Below, in pieces: positions 49,851 through 60,817 of a DNA stretch of 64,000 nucleotides. Source of the stretch: Rhodanobacter sp. Soil772 (lineage in GTDB: Bacteria > Pseudomonadota > Gammaproteobacteria > Xanthomonadales > Rhodanobacteraceae); NCBI RefSeq assembly GCF_001428385.1, contig NZ_LMSK01000001.1, forward strand, positions 435,355 to 499,354, given 5' to 3'. The notes under the pieces are model-generated. The model searched no databases, was not told where the DNA came from, and worked only from the letters and a program-made list of their open reading frames with translations. Made by a program: the position numbers and the translations under genes. Every line of letters begins with the position of its first letter. Within the stretch, counting starts at the first letter, position 1.

Positions 49851-50882
49851 ATGTCCGAATCCGAACTTGCCCAGGCCCCGCTGCCATGGGCCTACGGCGC
49901 CCCACCGCTGCAGGCGCGGTTGCGCAGCACGCCGGAGGATTTCCAGGTCGAGGAGATTCTCGGCTACGACGCCGACGGTGCCGGCGAGCACGCCTTGCTG
50001 TGGGTGGAAAAGCGCGGCGCGAATACCGACTGGGTCGCGCGCGAGCTGGCGAAATTCGCCGGCGTGCCGCAGGTCGCAGTCGGCTATGCGGGCATGAAGG
50101 ATCGCCACGCGGTGACCCGGCAGACGTTCTCGGTGCAACTGGCCGGCAAGCCCGACCCGGACTGGTCGGCGTTTCCGCACGCGGAAGTGAAGGTGCTGGC
50201 GGCGACGCGGCATTCGCGCAAGCTCAAACGCGGCGCGTTGCGCGGCAACCGTTTCGTGCTGGTGCTGCGCGAAGTACAGGGTAATCGCGAGGCGGCCGAG
50301 CAGGTGCTGACGCAAATCGCCGCGCGCGGGGTGCCGAATTACTACGGCGAGCAGCGCTTCGGCCGCGAGGGCGGCAACGTGGCGCAGGCACGGGCGATGT
50401 TCGGCGGGCGCCGGGTGGATCGCGACAAGCGGTCGTTCCTGCTGTCGGCGGCACGCTCGCAGATCTTCAACAGCGTGCTGGCGGCACGGGTCGAACGCGG
50501 CGCCTGGGACAGCCCGCTGGATGGCGAGATCTGGTCGCTGGCCGGCTCGCGCTCGTGGTTCGGGCCGGAACCGTTCACCGGGCTGCTGGCTGAGCGGCTG
50601 GCCCGCGCCGACATCCATCCGTCCGGCCCGTTGTGGGGGCAGGGCGAGCCGCCGAGCCAGGGCGAGGCGGGCGCGCTGGAGCGCGAAGTCGGCGCGGCGA
50701 ACGACGACTTGGCCGCCGGCCTGGCGGCGGCACGGATGGATCAGGAACGCCGCCCGCTGCGGTTGCTGCCGAAGGACCTGCGCTGGCACTGGCAGGGCGA
50801 CGACGCGCTGGAACTGTCGTTCGAGTTGCCGGCCGGCGCGTACGCCACGGTGGTCGTGCGCGAACTGGCCTCGATCGCGTAG
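49851..50882 (+). CDS. truD: tRNA pseudouridine(13) synthase
   Basis: A 343-residue enzyme that converts U13 of tRNA-Glu to pseudouridine. The catalytic Asp84 lies in YAGMKDRHAVTRQ; PNYYGEQRFGREGGN and the N-terminal EDFQVEEILGY are also typical. GGAG lies 6 bases before the ATG. The stop abuts that of the convergent smr gene with no spacer, so the two transcripts must overlap. Confidence 0.96.
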   Translation: MSESELAQAPLPWAYGAPPLQARLRSTPEDFQVEEILGYDADGAGEHALLWVEKRGANTDWVARELAKFAGVPQVAVGYAGMKDRHAVTRQTFSVQLAGKPDPDWSAFPHAEVKVLAATRHSRKLKRGALRGNRFVLVLREVQGNREAAEQVLTQIAARGVPNYYGEQRFGREGGNVAQARAMFGGRRVDRDKRSFLLSAARSQIFNSVLAARVERGAWDSPLDGEIWSLAGSRSWFGPEPFTGLLAERLARADIHPSGPLWGQGEPPSQGEAGALEREVGAANDDLAAGLAAARMDQERRPLRLLPKDLRWHWQGDDALELSFELPAGAYATVVVRELASIA

Positions 50883-51428
50883 TCAGCCCTTGAGCAGAAC
50901 GACCACCGCGCCGGTGCCGCCGAGCGCCGGTCGCGCCGAAGCAAACGCGATCACGTCATCGCGCCGACGCAGCATGCGGTCGGTAAGGCCTTTCAGCACC
51001 GGCCCGGCGGCTTTCGAGCGCAGGCCCTTGCCGTGCACGATGCGCACGCAGCGCAGGCCATGCTGTTTCGCCTCGGCCAGGAAGGCGACGATGCTGGCCT
51101 GCGCTGCGGCGGCGTTCATCTGGTGCAGGTCGAGGTCGTCCTGCACGCTGAACTGGCCGCGCTTGAGCTGGCGCAGCAGCTTCGGCGGGTAGCCGTCGCG
51201 CAGGTAACCCAGCTCCTCGCCCACCTCAAGCAGGGCCGGGTCGAACGCCATGTCCAGCAATTCGCCGGGCACCGCGGCTTCGTCCGCTTCAAGCATGTGC
51301 GGGTGCGGTGCGGGTTTCGCGGATGCCGGTGGCGGCGGCGTCGGAGCGAGCGGGCGCACGTCACCGATCGCCTCGCGGAACAGGCGGCTGTCGTCGTCGT
51401 TGATCGGTGCGGGTGCGCGGCGCTTCAT
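50883..51428 (-). CDS. Smr domain protein
   Basis: A 181-residue protein. The C-terminal Smr (small MutS-related) domain is evident from DDLDLHQMNAAAAQASIVAF and IVHGKGLRSKAAGPVLKG, the LDLH and HGKG motifs of Smr nucleases. The Pro/Ala-rich N-terminus is probably flexible. Related proteins (SmrA/SmrB) cleave nucleic acids, and SmrB cuts mRNA at collided ribosomes; which one this resembles is not clear. It is on the opposite strand to the surrounding operon. Confidence 0.88.
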   Translation of the reverse strand: MKRRAPAPINDDDSRLFREAIGDVRPLAPTPPPPASAKPAPHPHMLEADEAAVPGELLDMAFDPALLEVGEELGYLRDGYPPKLLRQLKRGQFSVQDDLDLHQMNAAAAQASIVAFLAEAKQHGLRCVRIVHGKGLRSKAAGPVLKGLTDRMLRRRDDVIAFASARPALGGTGAVVVLLKG

Positions 51429-51587
51429 CCATCCATGCTAACCAATGCCGCGGATCCGCGGCGAATGGGCGCGAACGGCGCATGATCGGCGTGAAACCGG
51501 CGGCACGCTCCGGTAGACTTCAGGGAGTGAAAGGCGCGCTGTCGTGAGACGAAGGGCGCGCCCGCAGTCAGCTTTCGACGGAGCATC

Positions 51588-52385
51588 ATGCGAGTTCTGG
51601 TCAGTAACGACGATGGCGTGGATGCACCTGGCATCCGCGTGCTTGCCGAGCGCCTCGGTGAAGTGGCCCAGGTGACGGTGGTGGCGCCTGATCGCGATCG
51701 TTCCGGCGCCAGCAATTCGCTCACGCTCGATGCGCCGTTGCGTGTGCTGCCGATGGGCAACGGCTTCTATCGAGTCGCCGGTACGCCGACCGATTGCGTG
51801 CACCTGGCGCTGGCCGGGTTGCTGGACGAAGAGCCCGACATGGTCGTGTCCGGCATCAACAACTCGGCGAACCTCGGCGACGACGTGATCTATTCCGGCA
51901 CGGTGTCGGCGGCGATGGAAGGGCGTTTCCTGGGATTGCCGGCGATCGCGGTGTCGCTGGTCAGCCATGACCACAAGGGCATGCATTACGACTCGGCGGC
52001 GAAAGCGGTTCTGCTGCTGATGCAGCGCCTGCTGGTCGATCCGCTGCCGGCCGACACCATCCTCAACGTCAACGTGCCGGATCGGCCGTGGGCACAGATC
52101 GAAGGCTTCGAGGTCACCCGGCTGGGGCGGCGTCACCGCTCCGCGCCGTGCATCGCGCAGACCGATCCGCGCGGGCGGCCGATCTGGTGGATCGGTCCGG
52201 CCGGCGAGGTGGACGATGCCGGCCCCGGCACCGATTTCAATGCCGTGCGGCGCGGCTTTGTTTCCGTCACGCCGATCCATGTCGACCTGACCCGGTTCCA
52301 GGCGCTGGAGAAGGTCAGCAGCTGGATGCAGCCGTTGAGTGACGCGATGGCGGTGAGCCGGACCAACGACGACGAGGCGGCCTGA
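51588..52385 (+). CDS. surE: 5'/3'-nucleotidase SurE
   Basis: A 265-residue metal-dependent survival nucleotidase. The N-terminal [14 protein letters not shown] binds the metal, followed by [14 protein letters not shown] and [20 protein letters not shown]. It dephosphorylates nucleoside monophosphates and short polyphosphates. A CGGAG site precedes the ATG. It is followed by pcm after 3 bases, as in many gammaproteobacteria. Confidence 0.96.
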   Translation: MRVLVSNDDGVDAPGIRVLAERLGEVAQVTVVAPDRDRSGASNSLTLDAPLRVLPMGNGFYRVAGTPTDCVHLALAGLLDEEPDMVVSGINNSANLGDDVIYSGTVSAAMEGRFLGLPAIAVSLVSHDHKGMHYDSAAKAVLLLMQRLLVDPLPADTILNVNVPDRPWAQIEGFEVTRLGRRHRSAPCIAQTDPRGRPIWWIGPAGEVDDAGPGTDFNAVRRGFVSVTPIHVDLTRFQALEKVSSWMQPLSDAMAVSRTNDDEAA

Positions 52386-52388
52386 GCC

Positions 52389-53069
52389 ATGACCATGTAT
52401 CCATTGCCTGCCGCGGACTTGAAGGGCGAGGGGATGACCTCGCAACGCGCACGCGATCGCCTTGCGGCGACTCTGAAGGACGGCGGCATCCGCGATCTGC
52501 GCGTGATCGAGGTGATCCGCAACCTGCCGCGCCATCACTTCATCGACCAGGCGCTGCATTCGCGCGCCTATGAGAACGACGCGCTGCCGATCGGCCACGG
52601 CCAGACCATCTCGCAACCATGGGTGGTGGCGCGCATGACCGAGGCGCTGCTGGAATTCGGCATGCCGCAGAAGGTGCTGGAGATCGGCACCGGCTCCGGT
52701 TACCAGGCGGCGGTGCTGGCCGCGCTGGTGCCGCAGGTGTTCACGGTGGAACGGATCGAGGCCCTGCTGCGCCAGGCGCGCCGGCGCTTCCGCCAACTCG
52801 GCCTGACCAACCTGCGTTCGCGCTACGACGACGGCAAACTCGGCTGGCCGGACGAGGCGCCGTTCGACGCGATCATCCTCACCGCCGCCGGCGACACCAT
52901 TCCCACCCGCATCCTCGACCAGCTCAGCCCCACCGGCGTGCTGGTGGCGCCGGTCGGCTCGCCCAGCCGGCAGACGCTGATCCGCATGCGCGGCGACGGC
53001 CAGGGCGATTTCATCCAGGAGGAACTGGGCGCGGTCAGTTTCGTGCCGCTGCTGGGCGGGATCGGCTGA
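52389..53069 (+). CDS. pcm: Protein-L-isoaspartate O-methyltransferase
   Basis: A 226-residue SAM methyltransferase that repairs isoaspartyl residues in aged proteins. Conserved parts are LPRHHFIDQALHSRAYEN, LPIGHGQTISQPWVVARMTE, VLEIGTGSGYQAAVL and the DAIILTAAGD loop. The first ATG at 52389 is used; an ATG at 52434, nearer the conserved TSQRARDRL, also has a purine-rich site. Its stop shares a base with the start of the next gene (TGATG). Confidence 0.95.
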   Translation: MTMYPLPAADLKGEGMTSQRARDRLAATLKDGGIRDLRVIEVIRNLPRHHFIDQALHSRAYENDALPIGHGQTISQPWVVARMTEALLEFGMPQKVLEIGTGSGYQAAVLAALVPQVFTVERIEALLRQARRRFRQLGLTNLRSRYDDGKLGWPDEAPFDAIILTAAGDTIPTRILDQLSPTGVLVAPVGSPSRQTLIRMRGDGQGDFIQEELGAVSFVPLLGGIG

Positions 53070-53677
53070 TGCGTCTGTTCGGGGCACTTTATGCGCGTGC
53101 GCTAGCCTGGGCACGCGAGCCAAGGGCGCTGTATTACCTGTCCGGGCTGAGTTTCGTCGAGTCGTTCATCTTCCCGATTCCGCCGGAAGTGATGCTGGCG
53201 CCGATGATGCTGGGCAAGCGGCACAAGGCGTTCTTCTTCGCGAACATCAGCCTGCTGTTCTCGCTGCTGGGCGCGCTGGTGGGCTACGTGCTGGGGCATT
53301 GGGCGTTCCATGCGCTGCGGCCGGTACTCGACACGCTGCACTTGCTGGCACCGATCGAGCAGGGCGTGGCGACCTTGAGCAGGCAGATGGTCGAGCATCA
53401 CTGGGGCATGTACGGCGTGCTGATCCTGGCTGCGTTGCAGCCGGTGGTGCCGATGAAGTTCGTCACCTGGGCCTGCGGCATCATCGGCGTGCCGATCCTG
53501 CCGTTCCTGGCCTGCATCGGGCTCGGCCGCGGCAAGCGTGTGTGGTTGCTGGCGTTGTTGATTCGCCTGTTCGGCGAGCGCGCCGAGCGGATTCTGCACA
53601 AGTACGTCGAATGGATCGGCTGGGCCGCGCTGGTCGCGCTGGCCCTGCTGCTGGTGTGGTGGTTCTGGCTGCATTGA
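53069..53677 (+). CDS. YqaA/DedA-type membrane protein
   Basis: A 202-residue inner-membrane protein of the SNARE-associated (VTT/DedA) superfamily, YqaA branch. It has about four to five hydrophobic segments with re-entrant motifs FVESFIFPIPPEVMLAPMM and LQPVVPMKFVTWACG. Relatives flip lipids or affect proton balance; a specific role here is not known. It overlaps pcm by one base. Confidence 0.85.
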   Translation: MRLFGALYARALAWAREPRALYYLSGLSFVESFIFPIPPEVMLAPMMLGKRHKAFFFANISLLFSLLGALVGYVLGHWAFHALRPVLDTLHLLAPIEQGVATLSRQMVEHHWGMYGVLILAALQPVVPMKFVTWACGIIGVPILPFLACIGLGRGKRVWLLALLIRLFGERAERILHKYVEWIGWAALVALALLLVWWFWLH

Positions 53678-53705
53678 GCGGCGCTGTCCGGGGGAGCGAC
53701 GTCGC

Positions 53706-54749
53706 ATGAAAAAGACTGCCCGCCTCGGTATGCTGGTGCGCATGGATCGATATCTTCAGTGGTGCGCAACTCTGGCCGTGACCTTGCTGCTTGCCGCCTG
53801 CGGCACCATGCGCAGCTCGGTCGTGGTGGAACCGGCAGCCGGCGGCTATTACGACCACCGCCCCGCCACCGGCGTGGCGGTACCGGCCCGCACACCGATT
53901 CCCGGCGGCAGCTACGCGGTGACGAAGGGCGACACGCTGTACTCGATCGCGTTCCGCAAGGGCGTGGACTTCCGTGATCTGGCGCAGTGGAACGGAGTGG
54001 CCGCGCCGTACACGATCTGGCCGGGACAGCGGCTGACCCTTTCACCGCCGACGAAGGGCGCCGCCGCACCGGTGGCTGCCGCGCCGAGCCGTGCCGGCGG
54101 CGCGTCCGTGGCGTCGGCACCCTCGACGTCATCAGCACCGGTATTCGAGCCGGTTGCAGCGCCGACTACGCCGCCGCCGACCAATCCATCTGCGGCCACC
54201 GCCGCGACGAACGTGCCGGCTGCATCCTCGGCCAGCCTGCCACCAGCGGCCAAGCCTGCCGTGCCGGCCGTCGCGGCGACGACCACGACGGTAGTGCCGG
54301 TAGCGGGCATGCCGGCTGCCGTGCCGGCGACCATGCCGCCACCGGCGCCGGTGGCAGCGGGTGCGTCACGTGCGGTCAGCGGCGTGCAATGGCGCTGGCC
54401 GGCCGATGGCAGCCTGGCTGGCCGTTTCCAGAGTGGCGACGCGATTCCCGGCATCGAGATCGCGGGCAAGTCCGGTGACCCGGTGCGCGCTGCCGCCGAT
54501 GGTGTGGTGGTGTACAGCGGCAATGGCCTGGTCGGCTACGGCGAGCTGGTGATCATCAAGCACAACGACAGCTTCCTGTCCGCTTATGGTCACAACCGCA
54601 AGCGCCTGGTCAAGGAAGGCCAACGGGTCAGTGGCGGTCAGCAGATCGCCGAGATGGGTTCGACCGGCAGCACCCGCAACGAGCTGGAATTCCAGATCCG
54701 CAAGGACGGCAATCCGGTCGACCCGCTGGGCTATCTGCCGCCGCGTTGA
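53706..54749 (+). CDS. nlpD: NlpD-like lipoprotein (LysM, degenerate M23)
   Basis: A 347-residue envelope lipoprotein with lipobox LLAAC, one LysM domain (about 78-115, YAVTKGDTLYSIAFRKG), a long Pro/Ala/Thr-rich linker and a C-terminal M23 peptidase-like domain (about 230-345). The M23 metal residues are lost (PGIEIAG and NELEFQI in place of the HxGxD and HxH motifs), as in NlpD and EnvC, which activate amidases instead of cutting peptidoglycan. The ATG at 53706 has a GGGGGAG site; an internal ATG at 53742 gives a more standard signal. No rpoS follows it. Confidence 0.88.
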   Translation: MKKTARLGMLVRMDRYLQWCATLAVTLLLAACGTMRSSVVVEPAAGGYYDHRPATGVAVPARTPIPGGSYAVTKGDTLYSIAFRKGVDFRDLAQWNGVAAPYTIWPGQRLTLSPPTKGAAAPVAAAPSRAGGASVASAPSTSSAPVFEPVAAPTTPPPTNPSAATAATNVPAASSASLPPAAKPAVPAVAATTTTVVPVAGMPAAVPATMPPPAPVAAGASRAVSGVQWRWPADGSLAGRFQSGDAIPGIEIAGKSGDPVRAAADGVVVYSGNGLVGYGELVIIKHNDSFLSAYGHNRKRLVKEGQRVSGGQQIAEMGSTGSTRNELEFQIRKDGNPVDPLGYLPPR

Positions 54750-54788
54750 TGGCGGCGTGGATTGACCGGAATCGTGCCGCGTCGAGGA

Positions 54789-55166
54789 TCAGGCCGGCGG
54801 CAGGATGAATCCGGCGACGACCCGGCGCCCTTCACCAGCCAGCAGGTTGTAGGTGCGTGCGGCGGCGGCGTTGTCCATCACTTCGATGCCGATGCCCTTG
54901 CGCAGGAAACCGGCGATGAAGGCGGCAGCCGGAAACACCTGGCGCTCGCCGGTGCCCAGGATCACCAGTTCGGGTTGCAGCGCCAGCAGGGCCTCGACGT
55001 GGCTGGCATCCAGTGTGCCGGCGGCGGTGATCGGCCAGTTCTCGATCGCCCGATCGGGCGCGAGCAGGAAACTGCTGGTGAGCTCGCGATCGATCAGGGT
55101 GACCCCACGCGCGCCGACGCGGCGCACGTAGAGATAGCCTTCGGGACGTTCGAGCGACAGGTCCAT
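54789..55166 (-). CDS. Mth938/Xcc1710-like (DUF498) protein
   Basis: A 125-residue protein of the DUF498/Mth938 family, to which human NDUFAF3 also belongs. Typical features are YVRRVGARGVTLIDRELTSS, PELVILGTGERQVFP and a final GRRVVAGFIL. It is a small globular fold of unknown function in bacteria. The start shares one base with the stop of the yhbY gene (TGATG), so the pair is translationally coupled. Confidence 0.88.
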   Translation of the reverse strand: MDLSLERPEGYLYVRRVGARGVTLIDRELTSSFLLAPDRAIENWPITAAGTLDASHVEALLALQPELVILGTGERQVFPAAAFIAGFLRKGIGIEVMDNAAAARTYNLLAGEGRRVVAGFILPPA

Positions 55167-55462
55167 CAGCGTGGCAGGGCGATCTTCGGCTCGTCGGCGT
55201 TGCGGCGGAACAGCACGACGACATGGCCGATCTGGTGGATCTTTTCGGCCGCGGTGCCCGAGGTCAGCACGTCGATTTGCGCCTGCCGTTCGTCCTTGTC
55301 GCCACCGGACAACTTCACCTTGACCAGTTCATGGATGCCCAACGCCTGGTCCAGTTCCTTGACCACGGCTTCGGTGGCCCCCTTGTTGCCAAGCAGGACC
55401 ACCGGGCTCAGATCATGGGCGAGGCTGCGCAGGTAGCGGATCTGCGAGGAGGAAAGGGCCAT
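55166..55462 (-). CDS. yhbY: YhbY-type RNA-binding protein
   Basis: A 98-residue CRM-domain protein. It has LSSSQIRYLRSLAHDLSPVV, LLGNKGATEAVVKEL with the G-x-x-G loop, and HELVKVKLSGGD. YhbY binds pre-50S ribosomal particles. An AGGAGGAAA site precedes it on the minus strand. It is divergent from rlmE across 81 bases, a common arrangement in gammaproteobacteria. Confidence 0.93.
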   Translation of the reverse strand: MALSSSQIRYLRSLAHDLSPVVLLGNKGATEAVVKELDQALGIHELVKVKLSGGDKDERQAQIDVLTSGTAAEKIHQIGHVVVLFRRNADEPKIALPR

Positions 55463-55543
55463 GCGCTGGTGCTCGATTCGCGGTAAATGAACGGCAAAGG
55501 GTATCATGCGCCATCCCGTTCCCCAATCGACGACTGTGACGAC

Positions 55544-56190
55544 ATGGCCCGCAGCAAGAGCAGCGCAGTCTGGCTGCGTGAACACTTCAATGACGAATAT
55601 GTGAAGAAAGCCCAGGCCGAGGGCTTGCGTTCGCGTGCGGTGTACAAGCTGGAGGAACTGATCGAGCGCGATCACCTGCTGAAGCCGGGCATCAACGTGG
55701 TCGACCTCGGCGCGGCGCCGGGCAGCTGGTCGCAGCTGGTGCGCAACCGGCTGGGCGACAGCGGCAAGGTGTTCGCGCTGGACATCCTGCCGATGCAGAG
55801 CATCGCCGGCGTGGACTTCCTGGAGGGCGACTTCCGCGAGGAATCGGTGCTGCGCGAGTTGGAGTCGCGGCTGGAAGGGCTCAGGGTGGATCTTGTACTG
55901 TCCGATATGGCCCCCAATATGAGTGGTGTGGCACTGGCCGACCAGATCCGGGCCATGGATCTGGCCGAGTTGGCGCTGGATTTCAGTCGGCAGTGGCTCA
56001 AGCCGGGCGGCGCATTCCTGATCAAGTTGTTCCAGGGAGTCGGCTTCGACGATTACTTGCGCAGCTTGCGCGCGGACTTCACCCGCGTAACGATGCGTAA
56101 ACCCAAGGCCTCGCGCGCACGTTCGCGTGAGGTATATGCGCTGGCGGTGGGCCGCAAACCCGCCACCGGCGTCACCGGCGAGAACCGTGC

Positions 56191-56194
<4 letters not shown>
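55544..56194 (+). CDS. rlmE: 23S rRNA (uridine2552-2'-O)-methyltransferase
   Basis: A 216-residue FtsJ/RrmJ enzyme methylating U2552 of 23S rRNA with SAM. The motifs are [47 protein letters not shown] and FLIKLFQG, containing the catalytic Lys-Asp-Lys-Glu set. A short basic tail follows. Its stop overlaps the ftsH start (ATGA), preserving the classic rlmE-ftsH pair. Confidence 0.96.
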
Positions 56195-58149
<1,955 letters not shown>

Positions 58150-58182
58150 TCGCGGTTTGGACGGCCATACTGTCGCAACGGA

Positions 58183-58209
58183 AGAGGGCGGTCACTGGCC
58201 GCCCTCTTT
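58183..58209 (+). terminator. Intrinsic terminator after ftsH
   Basis: AGAGGGCGG (58183-58191) pairs perfectly with CCGCCCTCT (58199-58207) around a seven-base loop, followed by TT. It ends the rlmE-ftsH unit. Confidence 0.75.
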
Positions 58210-58326
58210 GCGTATGCGCGGGCGACCGTGTCGCCATGCGTGCACGTGGTGTTTGCGGGAGTGTCGTGCCGCAAGCCGTATTTGTCGGGCGTGAAAAATT
58301 CGGTTGAAGAAATTTTACGAAAAGGG

Positions 58327-58355
58327 TTGACGCAAGCGGGCGGAGTCTGAATAAT
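58327..58355 (+). promoter_or_regulatory. Promoter of tRNA-Arg(ACG)
   Basis: TTGACG (58327-58332) and AATAAT (58350-58355) are 17 bases apart, each matching the sigma 70 consensus in 5 of 6 positions. A GC-rich discriminator follows, and the tRNA starts at 58420. Confidence 0.75.
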
Positions 58356-58419
58356 TCCGCTTCTTGCTTCACCGTCTCGATGCCCAGACATCCCGGCGGT
58401 GAGGAAAAAGGTTTTTAGT

Positions 58420-58496
58420 GCGCCCGTAGCTCAGTTGGATAGAGTACCTGGCTACGAACTAGGTGGTCGGGAGTTCGAATCTCTCCGGGCGCACCA
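58420..58496 (+). tRNA. tRNA-Arg(ACG)
   Basis: A 77-base gene with encoded CCA. The anticodon loop CTACGAA gives ACG (inosine at the wobble position in the mature tRNA). The acceptor stem GCGCCCG/CGGGCGC is perfect, and the T-loop TTCGAAT is intact. Confidence 0.97.
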
Positions 58497-58512
58497 TTTT
58501 TATTCTGCGAGG

Positions 58513-58534
58513 CGGGGTGCTTGCACCCCGTTTT
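58513..58534 (+). terminator. Terminator after tRNA-Arg(ACG)
   Basis: CGGGGTGC and GCACCCCG form an eight-base stem (58513-58520, 58523-58530) around TT, followed by TTTTGTTTT. It may partly separate the first tRNA from the four that follow. Confidence 0.75.
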
Positions 58535-58676
58535 GTTTTCAACGGGAAACCTGCAGGATTTCCGGCGAAGACGTTGGTTCAAGAACACAAGGTGTGCTTC
58601 GATACGGATTGACTGAGCGAGGCGGCACCCGTAACATTTCAAGGCTCCGGTGGCGGCATGGCCGGTGGTTCGAAAG

Positions 58677-58753
58677 CGGGGTATAGCTCAGTCTGGTAGA
58701 GCGTTGCGTTTGGGACGCAAAAGTCGGGGGTTCGAATCCCTCTACCCCGACCA
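58677..58753 (+). tRNA. tRNA-Pro(TGG)
   Basis: A 77-base gene with CCA. The anticodon loop TTTGGGA gives TGG; acceptor CGGGGTA/TACCCCG is perfect, with the C1-G72 pair usual for bacterial tRNA-Pro. Confidence 0.97.
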
Positions 58754-58778
58754 GCGACACGTTCTACCTGCAGTGACT

Positions 58779-58855
58779 GCGCCTGTAGCTCAACCGGATA
58801 GAGCATCGGCCTTCTAAGCCGACGGTTGCAGGTTCGAGTCCTGTCTGGCGCACCA
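58779..58855 (+). tRNA. tRNA-Arg(TCT)
   Basis: A 77-base gene with CCA. The anticodon loop CTTCTAA gives TCT, reading AGA/AGG. The acceptor stem GCGCCTG/CTGGCGC has a U-U mismatch at the sixth pair (58784 with 58846), and the T stem ends in a G-U pair. All other stems are sound. Confidence 0.93.
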
Positions 58856-58869
58856 GTATCAGGTCGATG

Positions 58870-58946
58870 GTGGATGTAGCTCAGCTGGTTAGAGTCCCGG
58901 ATTGTGATTCCGGTTGTCGTGGGTTCGAATCCCATCATCCACCCCA
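58870..58946 (+). tRNA. tRNA-His(GTG)
   Basis: A 77-base gene with CCA. The anticodon loop TTGTGAT gives GTG. The extra 5' G required for histidine identity is encoded at 58869 and faces the discriminator C at 58943. Confidence 0.96.
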
Positions 58947-58966
58947 GTTTCAAACCCAGGTTTCCT

Positions 58967-59042
<76 letters not shown>

Positions 59043-59048
59043 ATCGAC

Positions 59049-59078
59049 AAAACGCCGATCGCCTGCGATCGGCGTTTT
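59049..59078 (+). terminator. Terminator after the tRNA cluster
   Basis: AAAACGCCGATCG (59049-59061) pairs with CGATCGGCGTTTT (59066-59078) in a 13-base perfect stem with a CCTG loop and flanking A and T runs. It could act in both directions. Confidence 0.88.
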
Positions 59079-59239
59079 GCTTTGCGCCGTCGGAACGAAG
59101 GCGGAGCAGGTCAGCGATGGCGTGGTTCGACGTCGCCCCAGCGCTTGTGCTGCAAGGCCGTGCAACCGTAAAATGGCCCGCTTTCGTATAAGGGAATCAT
59201 CGACTTAGACGACGGGCGTGGCCGCAGGGGGCGAGGCGC

Positions 59240-59267
59240 TTGCCGGGTGGTTTCGGCAGGTGATAAT
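59240..59267 (+). promoter_or_regulatory. Promoter of tRNA-Leu(TAG)
   Basis: TTGCCG (59240-59245) and GATAAT (59262-59267) are 16 bases apart. The tRNA begins at 59314. Confidence 0.6.
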
Positions 59268-59313
59268 CGCTTTAAAAATCCGGTAGTTACGTGCGTCTGT
59301 CGAGAGTGGCAAG

Positions 59314-59398
59314 GCGAGAGTGGCGGAATTGGTAGACGCACCAGATTTAGGTTCTGGCGGTTAACCCCGTGGGGGTTCGAGTCCCCCCTTTCGCACCA
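59314..59398 (+). tRNA. tRNA-Leu(TAG)
   Basis: An 85-base class II tRNA with a long variable arm and CCA. The anticodon loop TTTAGGT gives TAG. Acceptor GCGAGAG pairs with CTTTCGC through one G-U pair. Confidence 0.97.
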
Positions 59399-59487
59399 TG
59401 CCCCGCTGATTTCTTTGTTTTTCGGGCGGCACGGCCGCCATGGCGCCTGTGGCAGGCCCACAACATCAGGTAGTACCAGGAGACGTC

Positions 59488-60780
59488 ATGCAGGTTTCGG
59501 TTGAGAACATCGGCACGCTCGAGCGCAAGCTCACGGTGAAATTTCCCGCGGAGCGGTTCGAGACGCAGGTAAGCGCGCGCATTGCGGAAATGGGCCGCAC
59601 GGTTCGCCTGAAGGGTTTTCGCCCGGGCAAGGTGCCGACGACGGTGATCAAGCAGCGTTTCGGCGACCAGGTCCGTGGCGAAGTGCTGTCCGACCTGATC
59701 GGCAGCACGCTGCGCGAGGCGGTGGCGCAGGAAAAGCTGCAGCCGATCGCGAACCCGGCGATCGACACCACCGGACGGCCGGAAAACGGTGAAATCGCGT
59801 ATACCGCAACGTTCGAGATCATGCCGGAGTTCCCGGCGGTCGACGTGGCCGCGCTCGAGATCAACCGCCCGGTGGCGGTGGTGACCGATGCCGACATCGA
59901 CAAGATGCTGGAGACCCTGCGCCAGCAGCGCCGCAGCTTCGACGAGGTGGATCGTGCCTCGGCCGAGGGCGACTTCGTGATGTTCGAGTACTCGGCCGAA
60001 GCCGGCGACTATCGCTTCCCGGCCGAGGGCCTGGAGCGTGCCGGCAGCGTGCTGGGCTCAGGCACCTTGTTCAAGGCGCTGGACGAGGCGTTGACCGGCC
60101 GCAAGGCGAGTGACAGCTTCGAGACCGAGATCGCCTTCCCGGAAGATTTCCGCAACACGCAGCTGGCCGGCAAGAGCGCCAAGGTCAGCTTCAGCATCCT
60201 CAAGGTGCAGGAGCCGAAGCTGCCCGAGGTCGACGCCGAGTTCGCCAAGTTGTTCGGCATCGCGGACGGCGATCTGGAGGCGTTCCGCAAGGAAGTCCGC
60301 GCGAACCTCGAGCGTGAGCTGAAGGCCGCGCTGATGGCGCGTCTGAAGTCCGAGGTTGCCGAGAAGCTGTCTGCCGTCCACGCCGAGCTGGATGTGCCGA
60401 AGCTGATGGTGCAGTCGGAGGCGCGCAACATGGCTACCGGCAGCGTGCCGCAGGGCCAGCAACCGCCGCCGCAGTTGATCGAGGCCGCCATGCCGATCGC
60501 GCGCCAGCGGGTGATCGCCGGCCTGCTGATGGGCGAGATCGCCCGCAAGCAGGAGATCAAGATCGATCGCAAGCGCGTGGCTGAACAGCTTGCCGCGATT
60601 GCTTCGACCTATGAAGAGCCGGAAAAGGTCATTGAACTCTACAACGGCGACCCCCAGTTGATGTCCGGGTTGCAGAATCGCGTGATGGAAGACCAGGTGG
60701 CCGAGTGGGTGGCGGAACATGCCAAGACCGCCCAGCTGGACCTGAGCTTCGACGACGTGATGCGACCAGCCAACGCCTGA
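59488..60780 (+). CDS. tig: Trigger factor
   Basis: A 430-residue ribosome-bound chaperone. The ribosome-binding loop with its signature GFRPGKVP is near residue 44. The FKBP-like prolyl isomerase domain (about 150-245, [28 protein letters not shown]) and the helical C-terminal arms follow. AGGAGACGTC supports the ATG at 59488. It begins the tig-clpP-clpX-lon protein quality block, 90 bases after tRNA-Leu. Confidence 0.96.
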   Translation: MQVSVENIGTLERKLTVKFPAERFETQVSARIAEMGRTVRLKGFRPGKVPTTVIKQRFGDQVRGEVLSDLIGSTLREAVAQEKLQPIANPAIDTTGRPENGEIAYTATFEIMPEFPAVDVAALEINRPVAVVTDADIDKMLETLRQQRRSFDEVDRASAEGDFVMFEYSAEAGDYRFPAEGLERAGSVLGSGTLFKALDEALTGRKASDSFETEIAFPEDFRNTQLAGKSAKVSFSILKVQEPKLPEVDAEFAKLFGIADGDLEAFRKEVRANLERELKAALMARLKSEVAEKLSAVHAELDVPKLMVQSEARNMATGSVPQGQQPPPQLIEAAMPIARQRVIAGLLMGEIARKQEIKIDRKRVAEQLAAIASTYEEPEKVIELYNGDPQLMSGLQNRVMEDQVAEWVAEHAKTAQLDLSFDDVMRPANA

Positions 60781-60817
60781 GCTGTCCGCCAGGCCCATCA
60801 ACCGGAGAGCTGCAAAC

